Shown in pieces: positions 57,291-64,000 of a stretch of DNA of 64,000 nt. A program made the translations under genes and the position numbers. The notes beneath the pieces were generated by a model that worked only from the letters and a program-made list of their open reading frames with translations, did not search any database and was not told where the DNA came from. This DNA is from Pararhizobium gei (lineage in GTDB: Bacteria > Pseudomonadota > Alphaproteobacteria > Rhizobiales > Rhizobiaceae): positions 3,126,001 through 3,190,000 of the forward strand of contig NZ_CP119409.1 in NCBI RefSeq assembly GCF_029223885.1, read 5' to 3'. Position 1 is the first letter of the stretch, and every line of letters starts with the position of its first letter.

Positions 57291-59165
57291 TCAGCCGCCG
57301 CCGCGTTTTCGGGCGTCCAGCCCGTCATCTCGCTCAATCATCACCTTACCGTGTGCAGCGGCCTCAGCCGCCAAAGCGATAAGCTGGTCCTTTTCGCCGG
57401 AGAGAATGCCAAGGACCCGTTCGTACTGTGCACGCAAAATTTTCATCGCCTCGGCCTCAAGCGCGGCAGGCATCTTTTTGACATCCAGCGCTTCTGGCGT
57501 GGCAACGAAGAATGGCGTCTCACCCAGACCATATGATCCAACCAGCCGACGAACGATTGCAGTTGCATGTTCGATGTCACTGCCAACTAGACCTCCAGAG
57601 CCCAAGGATCTGTCGTTGAAGACGACCGCCTCGGCTGCCATTCCTGCGAGGGCAACCGCGATCCGATTCAGAAGAACGGTCTCTGTGGGTAGGTTATTCT
57701 CCAACAGATCATACGAAGTTTGGCCTCGCTGATAGGAATCCGGGGAAAGGTCGAAGGAATCCCTTATCTCGATCGTCGCGGAGCGCGCACAATTTAGCGC
57801 CAGCGCGATTAAGGCATGTCCGGCTTCGTGGACGCCCAGCCTGAACAGCTCTTCGGGCGTGTAACTCCTCCTTTCAGGCATGACAGCGCGTAAGTCGCTC
57901 GCCTGAAGTTCACGCTCCTCATTCCTTGCTTGTCGGCGGGCGGTTCGAACGAGTTCTTCGAGTGCTGCTGCGGACTTCCCGCCCAGATCGTTGCCAATCT
58001 CGATCAAGGATTCGAAAGGCAGAGCTCCTCCTGTGTGGTAGCGCAGGATCTCCGCCCGGGTCGCAGCGTCGGGCAGGCCTAACTTGAAGTGCTTTTCAAT
58101 CCGGCCTGCCCGGAGGATCGCGGGATCAATCCATTCCGGATAGTTCGTGGCACCGATAACGATCACGCCGTCTCCGGGGGCGTTCATCAGGCTTAGGAAC
58201 TCATTAATGACTACTTGCCAGTACGTCTCATTGGGATGACCGGTCGGTCTGGAGGGGCGAGAACCGATGCTGTCGAATTCGTCGATGAACAGGACTGCAC
58301 CCTTACTTGCTTTGGCCTCATCGAAACTCCTTCTCATCGCTGCCAGCATTTCATGGAGGTAGCCCCCAGATTGCCACACACCCACGGTGGTCTGGATCAA
58401 ACGGAACCCCAGAGCCGTCGATAGGGCCGAAGCGAAGTACGTCTTTCCCGCGCCAGGCGCACCGGATACGAGAGCACTCTGTCCGATATCCTTCCAACCC
58501 AACTTCCCTTGTCGCCAGAGCTCGATGTCTTTGGCCAATCCCCGTGCCCAAACCTTTTGTTCTTCGAAGCCCGGCAGATCGAATAGACTGGGCCCGTCCT
58601 GGTCCGAATGCTCAAGCTCGAGCAGCGCCCGTGTATCATCAACTGACCACAGTGGCTTCATCACGCCGGCAAGCATCACGCTCTCCGGCTTGCCGATAAG
58701 GACACTCACTTGCTCTTCGCTCAATGCCGGCAATCCCAGAATGCGGCGGGTAGCGTGGACATCTTCGGCCGAAGGTGGCCTCAGCGACAAGATCTGCTTC
58801 GAGACGAAGCGCACTTCTTTGGGTACCTCGTTGATGTGCGTTGCAAGGAGTATTCGCAGGCCTCGTAGATCAAAGATGGACGGCTCTAGTTCGATGGGCC
58901 TCTTCCGCTTGATTGGGTTGGCCAGTCTCACGGCTTCGGGGTGCAGTCCCCATTCGTCGGCGTCGTCATTTAAGACGACATGGCAGGCCCTTTTGTAAGA
59001 CAGCGGTCTAAATTCGAGTGGGACGGTTGCGATGACAAATCCATCACCGGAGCGAAAGTTGACACCATCCTCCTTCATCAATCGCCGAAGTGCGAAGTAG
59101 GCCAGAAGGCCACTCGGGTCCTTCTTCAGATCCCGGAAGCGTTCACGGAGTTGATCGCGCTTCAT
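57291..59165 (-). CDS. M41-like AAA+ zinc protease
   Basis: A 624-residue soluble relative of FtsH without the N-terminal membrane helices. Walker A LVSGAPGAGKTYFA is near 238, Walker B VLFIDEFDSIG near 290, the sensor/SRH IVIGATNYPEWIDPAILRAGRI follows, and the zinc motif HEAGH (GVHEAGHALIALA) is near 450, with AGMAAEAVVFNDRSLGSGG further on. The ATG at 59163-59165 starts RDQLRERFRDLKKD. N-terminal 200 residues are unassigned. Next to DUF6634-like and XRE genes; in islands this trio may be a conserved defence or stress unit. Confidence 0.85.
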   Translation of the reverse strand: MKRDQLRERFRDLKKDPSGLLAYFALRRLMKEDGVNFRSGDGFVIATVPLEFRPLSYKRACHVVLNDDADEWGLHPEAVRLANPIKRKRPIELEPSIFDLRGLRILLATHINEVPKEVRFVSKQILSLRPPSAEDVHATRRILGLPALSEEQVSVLIGKPESVMLAGVMKPLWSVDDTRALLELEHSDQDGPSLFDLPGFEEQKVWARGLAKDIELWRQGKLGWKDIGQSALVSGAPGAGKTYFASALSTALGFRLIQTTVGVWQSGGYLHEMLAAMRRSFDEAKASKGAVLFIDEFDSIGSRPSRPTGHPNETYWQVVINEFLSLMNAPGDGVIVIGATNYPEWIDPAILRAGRIEKHFKLGLPDAATRAEILRYHTGGALPFESLIEIGNDLGGKSAAALEELVRTARRQARNEERELQASDLRAVMPERRSYTPEELFRLGVHEAGHALIALALNCARSATIEIRDSFDLSPDSYQRGQTSYDLLENNLPTETVLLNRIAVALAGMAAEAVVFNDRSLGSGGLVGSDIEHATAIVRRLVGSYGLGETPFFVATPEALDVKKMPAALEAEAMKILRAQYERVLGILSGEKDQLIALAAEAAAHGKVMIERDDGLDARKRGGG

Positions 59166-59166
59166 G

Positions 59167-59469
59167 TCAGTGCCCTTTCTTCGGTCGGGGCATACCGAGA
59201 CGGTACCAACGGCTAAGGGTGCGGGCGAGACCAATGTCTGGGTTCATGTACATGAGCTGGCTGGTGACGATTTCGCCCCCATCTGGGAGCAATGGGTGAC
59301 CAGTGACGATTCCTTTCATCGCGTGGCACCAGCCGAGCACAAGCCTGTGATCCTCAAGCAGCGGCGCCTTTGCCAGAATATCCGCAGTGTCCAGCTTTCC
59401 CGCTTCCAGTTCCTCCAGGTCGCGGAGCAAGCGCCGCATAATGCCCGGGTCATCGAATGCGAATGTCAT
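59167..59469 (-). CDS. DUF6634-like small protein
   Basis: A 100-residue protein starting at the ATG 59467-59469 (MTFAFDDPGIMRRLLRDLEELEAGKLD), with AAGGA upstream; a longer frame exists. The C-terminal pattern GHPLLPDGGEIVTSQLMYMNPDIGLARTLSRWYRLG resembles the DUF6634 family (GHP...TS...ARTLSR.YRLG). Its stop lies 1 nt before the AAA protease start, so both are one transcript. No function is known; substrate adaptor is possible. Confidence 0.6.
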   Translation of the reverse strand: MTFAFDDPGIMRRLLRDLEELEAGKLDTADILAKAPLLEDHRLVLGWCHAMKGIVTGHPLLPDGGEIVTSQLMYMNPDIGLARTLSRWYRLGMPRPKKGH

Positions 59470-59640
59470 GTGCTCAATCCTTCCCAGTTGCCCATACAAG
59501 AGCTCGTACCGCAGGACGCCCCAGGCGTCCATAGGGATATGAAGGGCGTCTGTATTTTTTTGAATCTTGATTTCCAGCGTTTCTCGCTTGTGTCTGTCGG
59601 ATGACAGTGATTGATGAGGGCAGCGTAATGGTGCTCCAGA

Positions 59641-59883
59641 ATGATCGCTCCACCCAACATACTCAGGGCCGCTCGAGAACTCCTTGGCATGAAGCAGGCC
59701 GAGGTGGCAGATGCTGCAGGAATATCGAGGAGTTCAATACAACGACTTGAATCCGGCCGGCGCGACTGGACGCATGGCTCTGTCTTGCTGCAGACATTTT
59801 ACGAGCAAGAGGGGATCGTGTTCGTTCGGCCGGTTGACGGGAACGGGTGGGGGCTTATCAACAACTCCGGCCGTGAAAGCTGA
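59641..59883 (+). CDS. XRE-family HTH regulator
   Basis: An 80-residue regulator: ILRAARELLGMKQAEVADAAGISRSSIQRLESGRR is a classical Cro/C1 HTH, followed by a short tail (HGSVLLQTFYEQEGIVFVRP). Divergent from the DUF6634/AAA pair, with 171 nt between them, so it may control that unit and itself. Confidence 0.8.
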   Translation: MIAPPNILRAARELLGMKQAEVADAAGISRSSIQRLESGRRDWTHGSVLLQTFYEQEGIVFVRPVDGNGWGLINNSGRES

Positions 59884-60088
59884 TTGTTGACAAGCCCGCT
59901 GCCTATTAATTGTCCGAGAGGCCGAGAGTGGTACCCCTAAGCAAATCTCTCCAGGCAATCATTTCATTCAGCGCGGACCATATTTGGTTCGTACTTTCTC
60001 CCGCCGGCTGCACCAATATTCCCTCTAAAGCCGTCTGAAGATGTAGCTGTTGTTTTGCTAATACCGAAGAAAACGGCGCGCATTTCAG

Positions 60089-61777
60089 TCAACTATAGTG
60101 CCGTACCGCCTTGAGGCCGAATTCCCTGCATCCGACATCATCGAGAATTGACTTCGCTACGCGGCTTCCGAGCTCCTCTGCGCTCGTGATTCCCTGAACG
60201 AATGGCAGCTTGTGAAGCAGAAACGGTATGGACACGCAGTAAAGACTATGGCTGAGCGGTTTTTCGAATTTCGGCCGGAACTGGCTATCCAAGTCAATCC
60301 CCCCCGTCGCGACGGTGGCAGTGTCGTCAGTCGCCGCGAATGCCGTTGAAGCCTTCACGGTCCGCGCTTCGCGAACCACGCCCTGCGCGATCAGGCTTGG
60401 AAACGGGACATCCCAGGCTGAGACAGCATGCTGGCCTGTCGCGTCGATAAACGCCGTGAACGCATGCCGATCATCGCAGATCTCGATCACGGCACCTTGT
60501 TCGGCACTGTCGTTGTCGAGCCTGTAGTCCGGACCGAGTTTGAGCACGGAGAGTCGCCCCGCCCGGTGAAGCGCCAGCAGACGTTCGATCGACTGGTGCG
60601 GGACGGTCGCATAGTCATCCACGAACAGCGTCTTGAAATATTTGTGAAAGCGTTTCAGGTCTTCCTCGTTGAAATGTGGGACCGCCCGCAAAACGGTTTC
60701 GTGCATGCACAGGATCGAATAACGCCAGGCGACCGTGGTACGCGTCGCCTTGTTGGTCCTGGCCTCCCCAAGGTTCAGCGCTGCCCAGGTAAACGGGTCG
60801 TATGATTCGCGTTCCGAGAAATAAGCGTCCGCCACGGTCTCAACGGTCAGCATGCCAAGGCCGATGCGCTCGGAATATGCGGGATCGCTGGCAAATAGCT
60901 GCGCGCGAAAGAGCTCAAATATTTCGTCGAGCAGCCTGTCCGGAACGGTGTCAACCAGCCTGTCCACTGCAGCTTCCGTGAAAATAGAAAGTGGCTCGTA
61001 CGGGATAGGACAGTAAAAGTCTGCTTCCGGCAGAAGGCCTTTCCTCGACATCATCGTCAAGTGGAAATCGGGACCGGATGCAGAGTGATACTGCATCGTT
61101 CCGGAATCATCGAGCAGGAACGACCCATGCGCTGTGGCAACCGATACCACCGCGTCGATACCACTCAGGGACGTTCCGAGTACGCCGACGGAAACATCGC
61201 CGATCGTATCGAGATTTTTAGCTGGCCACGGAGAAATGAAAAAACCCGGCTTGGTCTCGGTCTTCTCCGGCCAGTCATGACCCGTGGCCATGACGACATG
61301 GTCGAACGCCTTGGAGTCCGTAGCGCCGTCCTCGCCCTTGACTTCCACGTTGATGTCGCTCTCCCTGAGCTGGATATCCAAGACCCTGTGACTTGCCTTG
61401 ATATCAACGGTATGGCCGCGAGCCACGGCCTTCGCCAACAGTGCATTGAGCTGCGCCTCGAAATACGCTCCAAGAACGACCCGCGGATAGAATTCCCGCT
61501 CGCCGATGGTCTCGACCGGGACGCCGAGCATGGCGAGTTCGGCAGGGCTCTTGCGCCTGAGCCAATGCGTCAGGCTCTCGCACACGGGCGGCAACTCGAT
61601 GCTGGCAATATTGGCAAGCATCGCCCTGTCGTTGGCGCGGGGGTGATAGGGTGTCCCCTTGCCTGGATCGGCATTGGCTTCGTAAACGGTCACCGACAAA
61701 GGTGTCTCGCTCTCCATCAGCCCCTTCAAAGTATAAATCCCGGTCGGACCGGAGCCGATGATGGCAATGCTGGTCAT
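60089..61777 (-). CDS. FAD/NAD(P)-binding protein
   Basis: A 562-residue flavoprotein of the FAD-NAD(P)-binding family (PF13454 type). The Rossmann motif MTSIAIIGSGPTGIYTLKGL opens at the ATG 61775-61777; VTVYEANADPGKGTPYHP follows, then ATGHDWPE, and SVGVLGTSLSGIDAVV as the second nucleotide-binding stretch. C-terminal FIDATGQHAVSAWDVPFP completes it. Frame open upstream but not protein-like. No substrate can be assigned; the MOSC and PNPOx genes nearby suggest redox or stress metabolism. Outside the defence cluster, perhaps beyond the island. Confidence 0.8.
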   Translation of the reverse strand: MTSIAIIGSGPTGIYTLKGLMESETPLSVTVYEANADPGKGTPYHPRANDRAMLANIASIELPPVCESLTHWLRRKSPAELAMLGVPVETIGEREFYPRVVLGAYFEAQLNALLAKAVARGHTVDIKASHRVLDIQLRESDINVEVKGEDGATDSKAFDHVVMATGHDWPEKTETKPGFFISPWPAKNLDTIGDVSVGVLGTSLSGIDAVVSVATAHGSFLLDDSGTMQYHSASGPDFHLTMMSRKGLLPEADFYCPIPYEPLSIFTEAAVDRLVDTVPDRLLDEIFELFRAQLFASDPAYSERIGLGMLTVETVADAYFSERESYDPFTWAALNLGEARTNKATRTTVAWRYSILCMHETVLRAVPHFNEEDLKRFHKYFKTLFVDDYATVPHQSIERLLALHRAGRLSVLKLGPDYRLDNDSAEQGAVIEICDDRHAFTAFIDATGQHAVSAWDVPFPSLIAQGVVREARTVKASTAFAATDDTATVATGGIDLDSQFRPKFEKPLSHSLYCVSIPFLLHKLPFVQGITSAEELGSRVAKSILDDVGCREFGLKAVRHYS

Positions 61778-62231
61778 TTTAAACTCATGTGTTGGAATCC
61801 GTCGGTCGGTGCGCCATGGATCAATTGATGGGTTGCTGTCGATACGAGGAGCGGGTTTACTTTCCCCGATCGACCTCCTCCTCGATGGCGCAAAGTCGAG
61901 CGTTGACCGCCTCACCACCGCCACCGCAAATTCAACCCGATGCCATTCGATCAAATCTGCTTCCTTGACAGGCAACGGGACGGCGACCTGGCGGTTTTAT
62001 CAAGCTCGACCTTCCGTTCTGTGGCCCGGATGTCGGGTTAAACGCTCGATCGCCGTTTCGCTGGTCACGGGGAGAAATCGGAGAAATCCCCATGTTCGCC
62101 ACGTCCGTAACGTCCAATACGCGCGCGCTGCCACCCTCGCCACCAGAACCCTTGGTCGCGATATTCGTTCCCTTCATCGCTAATATTGTAGCGGGCGAGT
62201 AGCTATCGCGACACCGGGCTATATCTCGGCA
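61778..62231. other. 454-nt intergenic region
   Basis: Between divergent genes; no plausible coding frame (reading frames here are short and arginine-rich). Promoters for both neighbours are expected, none confidently seen. Confidence 0.5.
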
Positions 62232-63068
62232 ATGAGACACGAGACGCACAATATATTCGAACGAACACCCGCTGGAGCTGTTAACGTCGATCATGGCGGT
62301 TCGTCACCGAAATGGAGCAAGGGTTTGCGAGAAAACTGCGCAGGAACCGTCGAAAGCTTATGGCGCTATCCAGTCAGCTCTCTCGGCGGAGAAAGCCTCG
62401 ATACACTGACGCTGGACCGCGGTGGTGTCGTCGGCGACAGGATTTACGGCCTTGTCGATGCGCAAACGGGAAGGCCCGCAGCGCCGGAAAAGGACGCGAG
62501 GTGGAGACCAGTTCTTTTCCTGCGATCACGAACTGCCGCTGGAACAGTCGAAATCGGTTTCCCCGACGGGGAGTGGCATGACATTGGAAGCGGCGCGTTG
62601 AACGGTCGTTTGTCGGAATACCTGGGCTTTCCCGTCGCGGTCCGCTCCTATGGAAAGCCGGGATCGGACCCGGACATCGCCATTGCAGTCAACCGTTATG
62701 TACCAAGTCCCCTGCATATCCTCACCACCGCCTCGCTCCGTCATTGCGCTAGGCTTACGGAGAGGCCTTTTATTGACGTTCGTCGTTTTCGACCAACAGT
62801 GCTGCTAACCACCAGGGACGTGCACGCCTTCCTCGAAAGCGCCTGGATTGGCACAAAAATCACGGTTGGCACCGTGGTCGCCCACGCCGATGAGGAAACC
62901 AAACGATGCGGGATGACTTTGATCGCCCAGCCCGGCCTCAAGGAGGACGCCGACCTCTTGAGGGGCATCCTCCGTCACAATCGCCGAAACCTTGGGATCT
63001 ATTGTTCCGTCGCGACCGGGGGCAATATTTCCCTTGGAGATGAGCTTTTTTCGATCTCCGAGTGCTGA
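62232..63068 (+). CDS. MOSC-domain protein
   Basis: A 278-residue molybdenum-cofactor sulfurase C-terminal type protein. The MOSC beta-barrel domain: GTVESLWRYPVSSLGGESLDTLTL, GGVVGDRIYGLVDA, FRPTVLL, and the conserved Cys of TKRCGMTLIAQPGL with LGIYCSVATGG at the end. It probably carries a molybdenum cofactor or sulfur. The natural start may be the TTG at 62325, with GGAGCAAGG in front, which gives a MOSC-like N-terminus; the ATG at 62232 gives 31 extra, unconserved residues. Confidence 0.8.
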   Translation: MRHETHNIFERTPAGAVNVDHGGSSPKWSKGLRENCAGTVESLWRYPVSSLGGESLDTLTLDRGGVVGDRIYGLVDAQTGRPAAPEKDARWRPVLFLRSRTAAGTVEIGFPDGEWHDIGSGALNGRLSEYLGFPVAVRSYGKPGSDPDIAIAVNRYVPSPLHILTTASLRHCARLTERPFIDVRRFRPTVLLTTRDVHAFLESAWIGTKITVGTVVAHADEETKRCGMTLIAQPGLKEDADLLRGILRHNRRNLGIYCSVATGGNISLGDELFSISEC

Positions 63069-63186
63069 AGCTGCTCTCGCCTGCATTTGGTCCGCTAGCG
63101 ACGGCAGCCCGAATGCTCGGCCAGGCCTGATGCGTGGACCACCGAGCGCCAATCGCTGCGGAGTCAAAGGCGCTCGGCGGCTTATG

Positions 63187-63672
63187 TTATCTCAACGAGA
63201 CATCGGCGACGTTATCCTGGTAGTCCTTCTTGGGGTCGGACCCGAGGAGCATTTTTATCCCCGCCCACAAACTTGAGCCGTCCTTCCAGATTTCCGCATG
63301 CTCTGCGTCCAGTCTGAGGAGGACGAGTTTAGGGTCGTCCTTGCCGCCTTCGTACCACGCTGCAATATAGTGGTTCCATAACCGATCAATTGTCGCCCGG
63401 TCGGTGTCGATGCCGAGATTGCCATGGATCGCCGCAAACACGTCATGACCTTTGGAGGCGAACGTGGCCACTGCACGCGAGCCTTCGGACAGCTTGCCGA
63501 CCAGCTTCGACTCCGTTGACGTGAAAAACCAGATCGGCCCGTGATCTCCTTCGATTTGCGCGGTCATTGGCCGCGTGTGGCTTTCGTCTACACCAGCCAA
63601 TCCCAGCATCAGCGTCATGTCCGATTTTAGCGCTTTCCAGAATTTTTCTTTTAGCTCTTGCTCGTCGGCCAC
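63187..63672 (-). CDS. pyridoxamine-5'-phosphate-oxidase-like stress protein
   Basis: A 161-residue protein of the PNPOx-like family often annotated as general stress protein 26: residues KEKFWKALKSDMTLMLGLAG, TRPMTAQIEGDHGPIWFFTSTESKLVGKL, VFAAIHGNLGIDTDRATIDRLWN and GGKDDPKLVLLRLDAEHAEIWKDGSSL. It likely binds FMN or F420-like flavin. Its gene converges with MOSC. Confidence 0.85.
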   Translation of the reverse strand: MADEQELKEKFWKALKSDMTLMLGLAGVDESHTRPMTAQIEGDHGPIWFFTSTESKLVGKLSEGSRAVATFASKGHDVFAAIHGNLGIDTDRATIDRLWNHYIAAWYEGGKDDPKLVLLRLDAEHAEIWKDGSSLWAGIKMLLGSDPKKDYQDNVADVSLR

Positions 63673-63799
63673 TCATCGTACTCCCGTTTTGTCTTGGTTT
63701 TGAACACGACGAAGTAGATGAAGCCAGGTTGGCAAAAATCAAGACCCCGATAAAGCGCATGGCCGGACACGGCATCGATCGACTGATCTGCAACCAGCC

Positions 63800-64000
63800 C
63801 TATTCGATCCCTGCCATGAACGCCGGAAGCTGTTGTTCGAAGAATTTCGAGAACGAGGCGATCCGCGGGGGGAGTGCCTGATAGGGCGGATAATAGAGGG
63901 TCAGCCAGAGTTCCGGCGGCGACCAGGCTTGCAGGACATGAATAAGACGGCCGGCGCGCAGATGCTCGCCGACATGGAAGCGGGTCAGCATCGCGACCCC
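63800..64000 (-). CDS. LysR-family regulator, C-terminal part
   Basis: The last 66 residues of a LysR substrate-binding domain: MLTRFHVGEHLRAGRLIHVLQ, PPELWLTLYYPPYQALPPRI and SKFFEQQLPAFMAG are the typical C-terminus. The open frame extends to the window edge (GVA before the Met), so most of the protein lies beyond. Confidence 0.8.
   Translation of the reverse strand, partial: GVAMLTRFHVGEHLRAGRLIHVLQAWSPPELWLTLYYPPYQALPPRIASFSKFFEQQLPAFMAGIE

Noticed and set aside
60008..60016. TGCACCA, a 7-base match to the tRNA 3' end, as the right island border
   Set aside because: Seven bases are expected by chance in this length; no direct repeat of the T-arm.
1..64000. CRISPR arrays, rRNA genes and replication origins
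   Set aside because: No regularly spaced direct repeats, no rRNA segments and no repABC or oriV-like region were seen; the only tandem repeat is the 8-mer at 50749.

Overview
The window looks like chromosome (or chromid) of a member of the Rhizobiaceae, near Rhizobium, Neorhizobium and Agrobacterium. The main evidence is a complete gbpR / chvE-gguA-gguB-gguC sugar-uptake locus in its usual order, an Agrobacterium-type host attachment protein, an Fe-S photolyase of the PhrB type, an L-arabinonate dehydratase very like the characterised Rhizobium enzyme, and a rhizobial-type intergenic palindrome. I cannot fix the species.

Positions 1-35,200 are mostly core or catabolic genes. (1) Purine breakdown: guaD (cut by the window start) and a tightly overlapping hiuH-allA-uraD-puuE operon, with a remnant of a yefM-yoeB toxin-antitoxin pair in between. 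(2) A split tRNA-modification pair, an FAD oxidase and mnmD, transcribed divergently. (3) An RhlE-type RNA helicase, a MarR regulator, a DUF1398 protein and a DMT transporter. (4) The conserved trio of circularly permuted ATP-grasp, alpha-E and transglutaminase-like proteins. (5) A vapBC pair with a clear operator palindrome. (6) A minus-strand sugar regulon, chvE-gguAB-gguC-KGSADH-arabinonate dehydratase, that takes up aldoses and sends L-arabinonate to 2-oxoglutarate, controlled by the divergent LysR gene gbpR. (7) A xylose-type ABC transporter (xylF, xylH, xylG) with a divergent ROK repressor and a perfect 21-bp operator palindrome. (8) A photolyase/SDR pair.

From tRNA-Arg(CCG) at 35,363 to about 59,900 the window is an integrated, defence-rich island. 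At the tRNA lies a minus-strand, three-gene overlapping operon: a small resolvase-like protein, an unknown basic protein and a large serine recombinase. The recombinase reading frame runs through the tRNA gene in antisense. Next come a decayed type III-like restriction-modification locus (res with two frameshifts, mod with an in-frame stop), an intact Z1-domain ATPase, an abiV-like abortive-infection gene split by an IS630 element, a two-gene unit of a membrane protein and a deoxynucleoside-kinase-like protein, a Gabija-like pair (OLD/TOPRIM nuclease plus UvrD-like helicase) with a possible small third gene, a fragment of an M41-like AAA protease, a dinJ-yafQ pair, and the full-length M41-like AAA protease with a DUF6634-like partner and a divergent XRE regulator.

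From 60,089 to the end are redox or metabolic genes: an FAD/NAD(P)-binding protein, a MOSC protein, a PNPOx-like stress protein and the 3' end of a LysR gene. I could not find the far end of the island.

Several genes carry single-base frameshifts, some in homopolymers. These may be real decay or residual assembly error, and this affects the yefM-yoeB, res and abiV calls.
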